The translations under genes were made by a program, and so were the position numbers. From NCBI RefSeq assembly GCF_040834005.1, contig NZ_CP162129.1, positions 3,496,001 through 3,560,000 on the forward strand: DNA of 64,000 nucleotides. Reading direction: 5' to 3'. Positions 17,243-25,808 of this stretch are shown piece after piece (the first letter of the stretch is position 1; each line of letters begins with the position of its first letter). Source of the DNA: Paenibacillus sp. PL2-23. GTDB lineage: Bacteria; Bacillota; Bacilli; Paenibacillales; Paenibacillaceae. The notes beneath the pieces were generated by a model that did not search any database, had not been told where the DNA came from, and saw only the letters and a program-made list of their open reading frames with translations.

Positions 17243-18364
17243 GGCTTTCACTTCCATATAAACCTTCTTCATCTGCGAGATAACTCGCTGCAGCGAATAC
17301 ACCTTCTTCGCTTTATCCCATGCCGACCGCGCGAGGTTATAACGATAATGAGGGTCCGATACAACCTTCTCCAGCGCGTCAGCGAGCGCCTGCGCGTCTT
17401 CCGGCGGCACCAGCAGCCCGTTCACCCCGTCCTCGATCTGCTCCGCAATGCCGCCGACATTTGTCCCGACCAAGGCAAGCCAGCAGAGCGCAGCCTCCGC
17501 GAATACCGAGCCGAACGCCTCCGCCCGCGATGGCAGCACAAACACGTCGAAGAACGGCATAAACTCTTCAGGATGAAGCATATAGCCATAAAATATAATG
17601 TCATCGTACAAGTCCAGCTCCTGGGCCAGCTCCTCCAGCTCCTTGCGGATGGGACCATCCCCGATGATATGGAGCACGAACGGACAACCTCTGCGCTTCA
17701 GCTCAGCGCATGCGTGCAGCAAGATATCCAATCCCTTGGCGGGCACCAGCCTGCAGACCGTAATCAGCTGAGTGACCTCGTTCTCATGGGATATCGGCTT
17801 GAAGCGCTTCTCGTCGAAGCCATTGGGAATAACCTTAATGGCATTGGGGTCATCGATATAAGGCGCAAGATAATGGCGGAACGACTCCGACACCGTCATC
17901 AGCTTGTCGGTACGATGCTCCAGCTCGCGATAGATCGAAGTTAGAAACTTATGCTCTGGTCCGCCCTCCTGGATTCTTCCGTTCAGAATCAGCTCCCGCT
18001 CATAGCTGGAATGGACCGTCATAACGACCGGCGTGTTCGGGAACAGCTCCTTCATGACCAGGGCGGCGATGGGATGATGCGCATGAATGATGTCGTAAGA
18101 CTTCCCTATACGCATGCGCGTCCACCAGACGTAGTCGCGATAGGTTTGAATGTACTTGTCTACCAGCGCGTTGCCCTTGAATTCGGTATAATCAAATGTA
18201 TGGAAGACGACCTCTTCCTGGCCTTTGTTCCGGACCCGCTTCGGCAGGGAGAACAGCTCCATGCCCCAGCCCAGCTTGTGGAACCGCTCCTGGATATACG
18301 GAACCATGGAGGAGACGCCTCCCGGCTGCTCCGGCGGAAAAAACAAAGCTTGCAATATATTCAT
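17225..18364 (-). CDS. GT-B glycosyltransferase, family 4-like
   Basis: A 379-residue retaining glycosyltransferase with the two Rossmann lobes of the GT-B fold. The N-terminal acceptor lobe contains the FFPPEQPGGVSSMV glycine loop; the C-terminal donor lobe contains ITVCRLVPAKGLD, IIGDGP and the EX7E-type motif EAFGSVFAEAALCWL. Donor and acceptor cannot be deduced; cell-surface glycan or glycolipid synthesis is the usual role. AGGAG precedes the ATG by eight bases. It is transcribed away from the diguanylate cyclase gene and is not linked to other glycan genes. Confidence 0.88.
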   Translation of the reverse strand: MNILQALFFPPEQPGGVSSMVPYIQERFHKLGWGMELFSLPKRVRNKGQEEVVFHTFDYTEFKGNALVDKYIQTYRDYVWWTRMRIGKSYDIIHAHHPIAALVMKELFPNTPVVMTVHSSYERELILNGRIQEGGPEHKFLTSIYRELEHRTDKLMTVSESFRHYLAPYIDDPNAIKVIPNGFDEKRFKPISHENEVTQLITVCRLVPAKGLDILLHACAELKRRGCPFVLHIIGDGPIRKELEELAQELDLYDDIIFYGYMLHPEEFMPFFDVFVLPSRAEAFGSVFAEAALCWLALVGTNVGGIAEQIEDGVNGLLVPPEDAQALADALEKVVSDPHYRYNLARSAWDKAKKVYSLQRVISQMKKVYMEVKAKPLPE

Positions 18365-18512
18365 AGGTCCAGCTCCTGAAAGGTTTCTAAAGCGGTGTTC
18401 GCTTCGAATGTAAAAGGATAACTTTAGACTACCTATTCTCCAATAATATGATATGATAGAACATATGTTTCTGTAAAGGTTGAATCATTCTGCACATACT
18501 GGTGGTTGAGAT

Positions 18513-19682
18513 ATGTCAATTATGCTTGGAATCAGCAGTCCTGTCGGACAGTGGCTGTCATCCGCATCGGTTATCGTCATCTTAATGTTAATGCTGTTCA
18601 TGTCAGTCAAGCTGCACGCCAGCTACCGCAGCAAGAGCACCTACCGGCTGCTTATTACCGCCATCTCGCTTGCCGCCGTTAGGCAGCTGGCGCTTATCGC
18701 GGTCTCGGCCTCCGGCTTGGGGACGCTTGCGTATGTTCAGCTTGCGGCCGACATGCTGCATATCCTTTCTTTTATCATTATAAACTTTGTGTTCATGAAA
18801 TTATATACCTATCCCACCGCGCAGCTTCGGCTCCTTCCGTTCACCGTCATGTCCTTGCTGACGCTGGTTGCCGCCATTGTGCAAGTTACCGTGGATCCCG
18901 GCGGCGGCTCGGAGCTCGCGCTGAATGCTGCGGCGTTCCCGTTGCTGGACGTCTACGCCATCGTGGTTACTCTTATTATATTAATCGCCACGCGGTCGGC
19001 TGACATGAATAACAAATTTTATGGAAGCCTGATTGTCGTATTTATCTATGAATGCGCACGCGCCGCCGACACCTACGTCTTCCTGGGCTCGCCCTCCTGG
19101 TTCAAGGTGCTGACGACACTGCTGCCTGTCGTGTATTACACACTGCTGTTCATGCTGCTGTTCGAGTGGGTCATCGACCGTCTGATGTCCACCTATCAGT
19201 CGTCGATCGTAGACGGGCTGACCGGCCTCTACAACCGCCGCCACTTCCAGTCCAAGGCGGAGGCGCTGCTGGCCCGCGGCAAGAAGACTGCCATCATCTT
19301 CTGCGACATAGATAATTTCAAGAAGCTGAACGATACGCACGGCCATCACAAAGCGGATGGCGTCCTCAAGCAGGTCGCCGATATTATCAGCGAGGAGAGC
19401 AGAGGCATCGGAGCCGCGGGCCGTTATGGCGGCGAGGAGCTTCTGGCCTGCATCTCTACCGAGCGCGTTAAGCCCGAGATCGTAGCGGAATCTATACGGC
19501 GCCGCGTTGAGGCGGAGACGATCGTGACCATCAGCGTTGGCTTCAGCACCAACAAGGAAAGCGCCAGCGTGCAAGAGCTGGTGAAGCTTGCGGATGAAGC
19601 CATGTATTACTCCAAGACCAATGGCAAAAACCGCGTCACCGCCTACAGGTCCATCCCTGCCTCAATGAGAGGCATGGGATGA
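18513..19682 (+). CDS. Membrane-bound GGDEF diguanylate cyclase
   Basis: A 389-residue protein that would make cyclic-di-GMP. The first about 220 residues form seven predicted transmembrane helices (MASE-like sensor without recognised name). The GGDEF domain starts at SIVDGLTGLYNRRHF, has the metal/substrate motif DIDNFKKLNDTHGH and the active-site loop RYGGEELL at about residue 306 (GGEEL variant, considered active). The inhibitory RxxD site five residues before the loop reads RGIG, so product feedback through the I-site is probably absent. A GGTGG stretch precedes the ATG. It is monocistronic, with a terminator directly downstream. Confidence 0.9.
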   Translation: MSIMLGISSPVGQWLSSASVIVILMLMLFMSVKLHASYRSKSTYRLLITAISLAAVRQLALIAVSASGLGTLAYVQLAADMLHILSFIIINFVFMKLYTYPTAQLRLLPFTVMSLLTLVAAIVQVTVDPGGGSELALNAAAFPLLDVYAIVVTLIILIATRSADMNNKFYGSLIVVFIYECARAADTYVFLGSPSWFKVLTTLLPVVYYTLLFMLLFEWVIDRLMSTYQSSIVDGLTGLYNRRHFQSKAEALLARGKKTAIIFCDIDNFKKLNDTHGHHKADGVLKQVADIISEESRGIGAAGRYGGEELLACISTERVKPEIVAESIRRRVEAETIVTISVGFSTNKESASVQELVKLADEAMYYSKTNGKNRVTAYRSIPASMRGMG

Positions 19683-19700
19683 GACAGCCTGATCACTGAT

Positions 19701-19740
19701 GGGGAAGCCAGCCCACTGCCGGCTTCCCCAACTGCTTTTT
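19701..19740 (+). terminator. Rho-independent terminator of the GGDEF gene
   Basis: Stem GGGGAAGCC (19701-19709) and GGCTTCCCC (19721-19729) with an 11-base loop, followed by AACTGCTTTTT. It lies 18 bases after the stop codon. Confidence 0.8.
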
Positions 19741-19750
19741 GGGGGCCATG

Positions 19751-19954
19751 TCAGACCTCAAGCTCCCCTCGAAGCACAGTAACCGCCTGTCCCGACAGCA
19801 GCACCCTTTTATCCATTAGCTTCATTCCGACAACGCCTCCTCTTGGCGAAGCCTGGAAGCCGGTTAAATCCGCTTTACGCAGTCGTTTCGCCCAATAGGG
19901 GGCCAGCGCGCAATGCGCCGAGCCCGTCACGGGATCCTCTGCTATGCCACAGCC
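19751..19954 (-). pseudogene. 5'-truncated phzF-like remnant
   Basis: Minus-strand reading of this stretch gives 67 codons ending in TGA that match the C-terminal third of PhzF-family isomerases: GCGIAEDPVTGSAHCALAP, then YW, LTGFQASPRGGVVG and RVLLSGQAVTV. The EDPVTGSAH(C) motif is the family signature. Immediately before it the frame has a stop and the similarity ends abruptly, so the first about 200 residues of the gene are missing. The reading frame within the remnant is intact with no frameshift, which suggests a recent deletion. The adjacent GyrI-like gene may mark the deletion junction. Confidence 0.85.
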
Positions 19955-20036
19955 TCAGCTTCAATACCTATCATCCTTTCTTACCTGCTCGTCCAAAAAA
20001 AGAAAAAGAACCTGCTTCCGCAAGCTCTTTGCGATA

Positions 20037-20489
20037 TTAGTCCTTCAAAGGAATCAGCAGCGCAACCGGCTCTTCCTCCCAGTGCTGTTCATCAATATAA
20101 AACAGCTCCAGCGAAACCGCCTGATCATGCTTCTGAAGCTTCTCCTCATTCATCCAGGCATGCAGCTGCTCATAACCTTCGCCAATCCGTTTGTTCGAGC
20201 ACGCCACCATCGCGTAGCGATGAGCTGGAATCGTTATACGTACCATACCGGGAGGAAGCTCCTCCATATGCTGCACTTCATAACATGCCCAATAGGTCGC
20301 GAACGCTTCATTGCCGTAATAGGGACTATACAGCACCGTCGACTTGATCGCGTCGTTAAACTCATGCTTGCGTGCCAGAAACTCCGTCTGGAGACGGATG
20401 GCTTCATCCGGGAAGGATGAATACGGTCCGCAATAATGAATGCCTACAAGCTGTAACGCCGGTTTGGAGATGATTGAGCAATTTTCCAC
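20037..20489 (-). CDS. GyrI-like / AraC effector-binding domain protein
   Basis: A 150-residue stand-alone effector-binding domain of the GyrI/Rob/SOUL fold, usually a small-molecule binding or hydrolysing module. Recognised by length, by the two-fold beta-alpha-beta pattern (KPALQLVGIHYCGPY... and GMVRITIPAHRYAMVACSNKRIG), and by the C-terminal LELFYIDEQHWEEEPVALLIPLKD-type ending. There is no DNA-binding domain attached. The start is GTG, eight bases after AAGGAGG. Its ligand is unknown. Its end lies about 80 bases from the phzF remnant. Confidence 0.78.
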   Translation of the reverse strand: MENCSIISKPALQLVGIHYCGPYSSFPDEAIRLQTEFLARKHEFNDAIKSTVLYSPYYGNEAFATYWACYEVQHMEELPPGMVRITIPAHRYAMVACSNKRIGEGYEQLHAWMNEEKLQKHDQAVSLELFYIDEQHWEEEPVALLIPLKD

Positions 20490-20671
20490 GCTGTCTTCCT
20501 CCTTAACGTATTGTTGGACAATGACAATCGGTTAACGTCCACTTCCTCGTCTGACTTCAGGCTTTAGCGTTCGGATGAGCCTACTCAACCTTTAGTGTAG
20601 CACGAATTCCAGCTATTAGGATACTAGCTCATGTAAAAATTCCATGTTGATGAAGACCAAATGCTGCCCTG

Positions 20672-21580
20672 TTATTCGCTGTCCAGCCTCTTCATAAAGT
20701 CCTCAAGCGCGCTGTACCCCTGCTGCTTCAAATACCAGTTATTCGCCGCCGCCTCGATTAATCCGGCAACGTCTCGGCCAGGCTGCAGCTGAATTTCGAT
20801 ATGCGGTATGGACACACCCATATATTCCACATAGGTTGGCTCCAGCTCCAGCTCGTTGTTCAGGTCATTGTCACGCCATTTGGTCAGCTCGATATCCAGC
20901 GTTATACGCGTCTCGTCCTGGAACGCCTTCCTTCCATAGAGACGCACAACGTTCACAAGACCAACACTGCGGAGCGCCAGAAATTCCTTTGTTTTTTCGT
21001 TATGGCTGCCCAGCAGCGTTTGGGGGCTCAGCTTCTTGATCACAACGATGTCGTCCGCCACAAGACGATGCCCTCGGCGGATCAACGTATGGGCCGTCTC
21101 GCTTTTGCCTACGCCCGACTTGCCCCTGAGCAGGATACCGATGCCCGATACATTTAAGCATACGCCGTGCACGGCAATTTCGGGCGCCAGCGCCTTGGTC
21201 AGATAAGCGTCCAGCATACCCAGGAACGGAGTTGTCGACTCCGCCGTGCGCAGAAGCGGTATGCCCTCCTCTTCACAATATTTGGTCAAATATTTGAGCC
21301 CATCCTGCGCCCTTGTGACGATAAAGCACGGCGGATGATAGCTGACGATATTGCCAATATGATGATTGCGCTCCTCCTCTGTGAGGCGATGAAGATACGT
21401 AATCTCTTTTTTGCCAAGAACCTGCACGTGCTCCTGGGGAAAATAATCAAAATAACCAACAAATTCGAGCCCCGGTCGATAAGCCTTGCCTTTGGTAATC
21501 GTGCGGGTCAGCCGACTCTCGCCAGCCAGCACCTCCAGGCGAAACCGGTCGACCACCTCTTGGACCGTAATGGATTTCAT
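20672..21580 (-). CDS. hprK: HPr kinase/phosphorylase
   Basis: Sensor enzyme of carbon catabolite repression that phosphorylates HPr on Ser46 and reverses it with inorganic phosphate. At 302 residues it matches the family (about 310). The P-loop GKSGVGKS is at about residues 153-160, followed by RRGHRLVADDIV. The HPrK signature lies in the stretch EPTYVEYMGVSIPHIEIQLQ and PGRDVAGLIEAAANN. In many relatives hprK is followed by lgt; here a 180-base gap and a GyrI-like gene follow instead, so it appears monocistronic. It is preceded by the nrd operon terminator. Confidence 0.96.
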   Translation of the reverse strand: MKSITVQEVVDRFRLEVLAGESRLTRTITKGKAYRPGLEFVGYFDYFPQEHVQVLGKKEITYLHRLTEEERNHHIGNIVSYHPPCFIVTRAQDGLKYLTKYCEEEGIPLLRTAESTTPFLGMLDAYLTKALAPEIAVHGVCLNVSGIGILLRGKSGVGKSETAHTLIRRGHRLVADDIVVIKKLSPQTLLGSHNEKTKEFLALRSVGLVNVVRLYGRKAFQDETRITLDIELTKWRDNDLNNELELEPTYVEYMGVSIPHIEIQLQPGRDVAGLIEAAANNWYLKQQGYSALEDFMKRLDSE

Positions 21581-21603
21581 GTTCCCCTAGCCCCTCTCTT
21601 CTC

Positions 21604-21651
21604 GCAAAAATCGCCCCCGCCTTGCCGCAAGGCACAGTCGAGAGCGATCTT
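21604..21651 (-). terminator. Probable terminator of the nrdIEF operon
   Basis: Minus-strand hairpin with outer arms around ATCGC/GCGAT (21646-21650 and 21606-21612) and an inner perfect stem GCCTTG/CAAGGC, followed by ATTTTTGC. It lies between nrdF and hprK. Confidence 0.65.
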
Positions 21652-21679
21652 GATTGAATGTATGAGTCAAGCTGTTTGT

Positions 21680-22636
21680 TTAGAAGTTAAAAACAAAATC
21701 ATCGTCATTCAGAGGCTCCACGTGAATGGTGCGAACGTAGCCGTTGCCCTTCTTGGAGAAGAAGTCATGCTGCTTCGTGTGAGTGCTGATCCCGTTGAAT
21801 ACAATGGGATTCACCGGCTCCTCAGGGAAATGAGGCTCCAGACCAAGGTTCATCAGCGCTTTGTTTGCATTGTAGCGAACGTACGCCTTCACTTCCTCCT
21901 CCAGGCCAACCGGCGAGTAGAGGTGATCCGTGTAGACGACCTCGTTCTCGTACAGCTCCAGCAGGAGAGCATACACCTCGCTCTGCAGAGCGGCGCGAGC
22001 TTCCGGACTGAACGTTGCGAACAGCTCCTGCGCCAGCACCCCTACGTATAAGCCGTGAATGCTTTCGTCCCGCAGAATCAGGTCGATAATTTCGCCGCTG
22101 CTCGTCATCTTGCCTTGACCCGCCAGATAAAGCGGATAGAAGAAGCCGCTGTAGAACAGGTAGCTCTCCAGGAAGACGGACGCCGCCATCGCCTTGTACA
22201 GCTCCTCAGGTCCGGTAATATTGGAATACCAAGACGCGATCAGGTTCGCTTTCTTCTGAAGCTGAGGATTTTCCTCTACCCACTTGAAGATCGCGTCGAT
22301 CTCTTCACCGGAAGCCAGCGTCGTAAAGATGCTGCTGTAGGATTTGGCGTGAATCTGCTCCATCATGGACATGAAGGACAATACTGCTTTTCTCTGCAGT
22401 CCGTCAACGTGTTCCAAAATTTTGGGCATGCCTACGCCGCCTTGAATCGTATCCAGCAGCGTCAAGCCGCCAAGCACATTCTTGTACAGCGTGCGCTCCT
22501 CATCCGACATTTGCATCCAGTCCATCTTATCATCCGATAACGGAATTTCTTCGTCCGTCCAGAACTGCATGACGTTCTGCTGCCAGAACGTCAACGTGAA
22601 GTCGTCGTCCGGACGATTCCAATTGACTGCTTTCAT
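21680..22636 (-). CDS. nrdF: Class Ib ribonucleoside-diphosphate reductase, beta subunit
   Basis: Radical-generating subunit (318 residues) that holds the dimanganese or diiron tyrosyl-radical cofactor. The ferritin-like metal ligand motifs are visible as EQIHAKSYSSIF and DESIHGLYVG (E-x-x-H twice). The C-terminal tail ends in DDDFVFNF, the NrdF-type peptide that docks on NrdE. ATG 22636 is preferred because AAAAGGAG is ten bases upstream; the ORF-first ATG at 22645 is too close. It follows nrdE in the operon. The presence of NrdI supports manganese loading through NrdI-generated superoxide. Confidence 0.96.
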   Translation of the reverse strand: MKAVNWNRPDDDFTLTFWQQNVMQFWTDEEIPLSDDKMDWMQMSDEERTLYKNVLGGLTLLDTIQGGVGMPKILEHVDGLQRKAVLSFMSMMEQIHAKSYSSIFTTLASGEEIDAIFKWVEENPQLQKKANLIASWYSNITGPEELYKAMAASVFLESYLFYSGFFYPLYLAGQGKMTSSGEIIDLILRDESIHGLYVGVLAQELFATFSPEARAALQSEVYALLLELYENEVVYTDHLYSPVGLEEEVKAYVRYNANKALMNLGLEPHFPEEPVNPIVFNGISTHTKQHDFFSKKGNGYVRTIHVEPLNDDDFVFNF

Positions 22637-22682
22637 ATTAGGCATACTCCTTTTGGGGGAAGTTCTCTATTGGTCAAACAAA

Positions 22683-24767
22683 TTAAACGGCGCAGCTCGT
22701 GCACTCCTCCACCGAGAGGCGCTTCGTTCTGGTGTAATAAAGCGACTTCAGGCCCTTCTGCGCGGCGTATACGTAGAAGCGCGCCAGCTCACGGGTTGTC
22801 ACGTTACTGTTCACATGTAGAACGGTCGAGATGCCTTGATCCACATGCTGGCCGATTTCGGCGATCAGGTCGATCAGCTTGAACTGATTAATGTTATACG
22901 CCGATTTGTAGTAGAAGAAGTTATCCTGCGACAAATACGGCATCGGGTAGTAGGTCGTCGAGTTCGCGTATGTGCGTGTCTCGATATGCTCCACAATCGG
23001 CATAACGCTTGAAGTCGCGTTCTGAATGTAGGAGATGCTTTGCGTTGGCGCGATCGCCAGACGGTAAGCATGATACAAGCCATGCGCCTGTACCTTCTCC
23101 TTGAGCTCGGCCCAGTCCTGAGGAGACGGAATGTCAATGCCCTGGAACAATTCCTTCACGCGCTCCAGCTTCGGACGATAGTCCGTCTCGATGTATCGGG
23201 TGAAGTACGTGCCCTTCGCGTATTCGGAGCGCTCGAAGTCCTTGAACGTCTCGCCTCTCTCCTTCGCGATTTCCATACTTTTCTCCAGGGAATAGAAGTT
23301 CATCATCATGAAGAACGCGCTGGCGAAATCCTTCGCCTCATCGCTCTCATAAGCAATTTTGTTTTTGGCCAGGTATCCGTTCAGGTTCATCGCGCCCAGA
23401 CCGACGGAATGCAGCTCCTCGTTCGCCTTGCGTACGCCTGGAGCATTGTCGATCTTGGACAGGTCGCTAACCGTTGTCAGCGCCTCGATGCCGACGTGCA
23501 CGGATTCCTTCACCTTCCCGCGTTCCATTACGTTCACTATATTGAGAGACGCCAGGTTGCAGCTGATATCGCGGCGGATGACGTCGTCGTAGCCGTAGTC
23601 TTTAATTTCCGATGTTTCCTGCAGCTGAAAAATTTCCGTACAAAGATTAGACATCTTAATAGAGCCGATATCCTTGAGCGCATGTACGTTGTTGGCATTC
23701 GATTTGTTCATAATGTATGGGTAGCCGGACTCCAGCTGAATCGATGCGATCTTCGTCAGCATGTCGCGCGCGTTCATGACCGTCTTCTTCGTGACGCTGT
23801 CGTTCGCGAGCAGCTCCTCATACATCTCGTCCATGTCCATATCGTCCAGATGCTGGCCGTAAGCCTTTTGGACGGAATGGGGTCCGAATACAACAAGCGG
23901 CTTGTTCTGAGCGGCAAGCTCGTAGAACTTGTTCGGAATGATCAGGCCAATCGAAAGCGTCTTGATCCGGGACTTCTCATCCGCGTTAATCTTCTTGCAA
24001 TCGAGAAACTCAATAATATCCCAGCCAAAAATGTTATAGTAGCCCGCTCCGGAGCCCTTGCGCTGCCCCATCTGATCGGCATAGGAGAACGCGTCCTCCA
24101 TCAGCTTCAGCACCGGCATAATGCCCTTCGCCGCGCCTTCTACGCCTTTGATCGGCTCGCCGCGTCCCCGCAGCTTGGACAAGTTGACGGCTACGCCGCC
24201 ACCGATCTTGGAGAGCTGCATGCATGTGCCCAGCACATAGTTAATGGAATTCAGGGAATCGTCCATCTCCAACAGGAAGCAGGATACCATCTCGCCGCGG
24301 CGGCTCTTGCCCGCGTTCAGGAAGGTCGGAGTGGCCGGCTGCAGACGCTGCTCGATCATCGCATCCGCGATGCGAAGGGCGCGTTCCGCGTCGCCTTGTC
24401 CAAGATGAAGGGCTACGATCGCCACACGGTCGGGATATTGCTCCAGGTATTGCGCCTTGTTGTTCGTCTTCATCGCGTAGTCCTTGTAGAACTTGGAGAT
24501 CGCCATGTAGGACTGGAATTCAAAGCCTGCGTTAGACGTCAGGTTGAACACAGCTTCAACCTGCTCGTATGTATAGTGATCGAACACATTGTCGTAGTAG
24601 TCGTTCGTGATGAGGTAATCCAGCTTCTCGCGAAGCGAACCGAATTTGACGCTTTTCTCTTCTACCTCCGCCATAAAGGCTTGTACCGCTTCTTTATCCT
24701 TGTCCAACTGATAGAATCCGTCCGCTCCGCGCTGCATGAGCTCGTTGTTTAATTCAATATGCTTCAA
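22683..24767 (-). CDS. nrdE: Class Ib ribonucleoside-diphosphate reductase, alpha subunit
   Basis: Catalytic subunit (694 residues) that reduces NDPs to dNDPs. Family features include QLSKIGGGVAVNLSKLRG, the substrate-site NLCTEIFQ, and the C-terminal redox cysteines in ECTSCAV that exchange with thioredoxin or NrdH. The ATP-cone is absent, as normal for class Ib. The start is the TTG at 24767, because the protein then begins KHIELNNELM, matching the family N-terminus, with AGGGTG seven bases upstream; longer in-frame versions read into nrdI. It overlaps nrdI by 14 bases. Confidence 0.95.
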   Translation of the reverse strand: MKHIELNNELMQRGADGFYQLDKDKEAVQAFMAEVEEKSVKFGSLREKLDYLITNDYYDNVFDHYTYEQVEAVFNLTSNAGFEFQSYMAISKFYKDYAMKTNNKAQYLEQYPDRVAIVALHLGQGDAERALRIADAMIEQRLQPATPTFLNAGKSRRGEMVSCFLLEMDDSLNSINYVLGTCMQLSKIGGGVAVNLSKLRGRGEPIKGVEGAAKGIMPVLKLMEDAFSYADQMGQRKGSGAGYYNIFGWDIIEFLDCKKINADEKSRIKTLSIGLIIPNKFYELAAQNKPLVVFGPHSVQKAYGQHLDDMDMDEMYEELLANDSVTKKTVMNARDMLTKIASIQLESGYPYIMNKSNANNVHALKDIGSIKMSNLCTEIFQLQETSEIKDYGYDDVIRRDISCNLASLNIVNVMERGKVKESVHVGIEALTTVSDLSKIDNAPGVRKANEELHSVGLGAMNLNGYLAKNKIAYESDEAKDFASAFFMMMNFYSLEKSMEIAKERGETFKDFERSEYAKGTYFTRYIETDYRPKLERVKELFQGIDIPSPQDWAELKEKVQAHGLYHAYRLAIAPTQSISYIQNATSSVMPIVEHIETRTYANSTTYYPMPYLSQDNFFYYKSAYNINQFKLIDLIAEIGQHVDQGISTVLHVNSNVTTRELARFYVYAAQKGLKSLYYTRTKRLSVEECTSCAV

Positions 24768-25113
24768 TCGCCCGCACCCTTTCGACAAAATGTTCCCTAT
24801 CCTGACTCGTTCCCGACAATTCAAACTTCAAAATAACAGGCACATCATACTTCTTGGCAATTGTGTCCGCGCTTTTGGCAAAGCCCGGCCCCCAATTGCG
24901 ATTGCCGCTCGCAGACACGCCGCGCAGCAGAGAATAGTTCTCGGCGAGGAAGGAGTCTACCTTCTCCGGAACCTGTCCGAACCCCGTCGTATAGGTCACG
25001 AGCACGAATGGCTCGTCAATCTTCCGCTGCTCGTCGATTGTCACCGCGCGCATATTCAGATTATTGATGAAACGTTTGACATTGCCCGTTTTGGAATCGT
25101 ACACAACCAGCAC
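24754..25113 (-). CDS. nrdI: NrdI flavodoxin-like activase
   Basis: FMN protein of 119 residues that supplies oxidant to assemble the manganese-tyrosyl cofactor of NrdF. It begins LVVYDSKTGNVKRF, the phosphate-binding loop, and contains TYTTGFGQVP and ASGNRNWG flavin loops. The start is GTG with AGGGGAG ten bases upstream. It is the first gene of nrdI-nrdE-nrdF, preceded by a leader of about 135 bases with a promoter, NrdR boxes and a terminator-like hairpin. Confidence 0.94.
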   Translation of the reverse strand: MLVVYDSKTGNVKRFINNLNMRAVTIDEQRKIDEPFVLVTYTTGFGQVPEKVDSFLAENYSLLRGVSASGNRNWGPGFAKSADTIAKKYDVPVILKFELSGTSQDREHFVERVRAIEAY

Positions 25114-25147
25114 CGCGAGCCCGCTCCCCTACTGAATTTTAGCAATC

Positions 25148-25188
25148 AAAAAGCGCTTCTGACCGCCGCTAGCAGGCAGACGCGCTTT
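25148..25188 (-). promoter_or_regulatory. Terminator-like hairpin in the nrdI leader
   Basis: On the minus strand AAAGCGC (25188-25182) pairs with GCGCTTT (25156-25150), with inner pairing TCTG/CAGA and CC/GG, followed by a run of five T (to 25148). It lies between the predicted start of transcription (near 25248) and the nrdI start at 25113, so it could attenuate the operon. Because no other gene reads into it, it cannot be assigned to a neighbouring gene. Confidence 0.6.
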
Positions 25189-25199
25189 ATCTGGATATA

Positions 25200-25209
25200 C
25201 TAGATGTAG
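25200..25209 (-). promoter_or_regulatory. Third NrdR-box-like site
   Basis: CTAGATGTAG, within ACTAGATGTAGT, fits the NrdR core CWAnATnTWG. Its centre is 33 bases from the central box. Confidence 0.65.
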
Positions 25210-25232
25210 TTCGATAAATTCGCCATATCCAT

Positions 25233-25242
25233 CAAGATGTTG
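25233..25242 (-). promoter_or_regulatory. Second NrdR-box-like site
   Basis: CAAGATGTTG within ATCAAGATGTTGAT fits the NrdR core CWAnATnTWG. Its centre is 31 bases from the box in the promoter spacer, the spacing known for paired NrdR boxes. Confidence 0.75.
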
Positions 25243-25254
25243 ATGTTGTTACTG

Positions 25255-25283
25255 ATTTTACATCAATATATTGATCCCGTCAA
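25255..25283 (-). promoter_or_regulatory. nrdI promoter with NrdR box in the spacer
   Basis: On the minus strand TTGACG (25283-25278) is followed by a 17-base spacer and TAAAAT (25260-25255), a good sigma-A promoter. The spacer contains CAATATATTG (25264-25273), a perfect match to the NrdR core CWATATATWG, so bound repressor would block polymerase. Confidence 0.78.
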
Positions 25284-25389
25284 TGAAAAATATGGAGAAT
25301 CTATGAAACGGAATGAGGGCGCACTCGACTATTTTAACAGATATAGCTATGATGGGATAGTGACATTTTATTGCTAATTGGAGGCTTGT

Positions 25390-25632
25390 ATGGATAGGGG
25401 TTGGAAGCAACCGAATGCTCGCCTGGAGCTGGCCGAGCTGGGTCGGCGCACTGGCGAGGAGCTGACGGACATGGTTCAATATGTGGAAGAATTGGAGAGA
25501 AAATGCTCGGAGCTGGAGGGGGAAAATGCCCTCTTGAAGACGGAGCTGAGCAAGCTGAAGGACGTGTTGTCCAGACGAACCGCCCCGGCGGCAGCCATGA
25601 ACAGCAGGCTGAAGGACGCGCTGCGAGAATAA
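25390..25632 (+). CDS. Small coiled-coil protein, unknown function
   Basis: An 80-residue protein (MDRGWKQPNARLELAELGRR...) with a strong leucine/glutamate heptad pattern in its central 40 residues (MVQYVEELERKCSELEGE, then NALLKTELSKLKDVL), so a parallel coiled coil is expected. No family is recognised. GGAGG lies five bases before ATG 25390; the upstream in-frame ATG at 25378 overlaps the ribosome binding site. It diverges from the nrd operon. Confidence 0.6.
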   Translation: MDRGWKQPNARLELAELGRRTGEELTDMVQYVEELERKCSELEGENALLKTELSKLKDVLSRRTAPAAAMNSRLKDALRE

Positions 25633-25749
25633 TCAGGATCCCTCCAAGCAAAGGAGGAAAGGGTGTCTAACCCTGTTTCAAGGGCTGTATGATGGGCTTG
25701 GCGAGCCTCGCCGGTCATTCCCACTAATCGAGTCGGTTCGACACAACGA

Positions 25750-25796
25750 AACAAGGCTGCTCAAGCGCGTCACAACTGCGCAGGAGCAGCCTTGTT
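25750..25796. terminator. Hairpin between converging yqeM and small-protein genes
   Basis: Perfect 13-base-pair stem AACAAGGCTGCTC (25750-25762) and GAGCAGCCTTGTT (25784-25796), with a further GCGC/GCGC stem in its 21-base loop. It lies just past the yqeM stop codon and probably serves both strands. Confidence 0.75.
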
Positions 25797-25808
25797 CCAT
25801 TCCAGCCC

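Noticed and set aside
23040..24752. Long antisense open frame opposite nrdE (570 codons)
   Set aside because: Exact shadow of a well-supported gene; composition is an artefact of the high-GC codon use.
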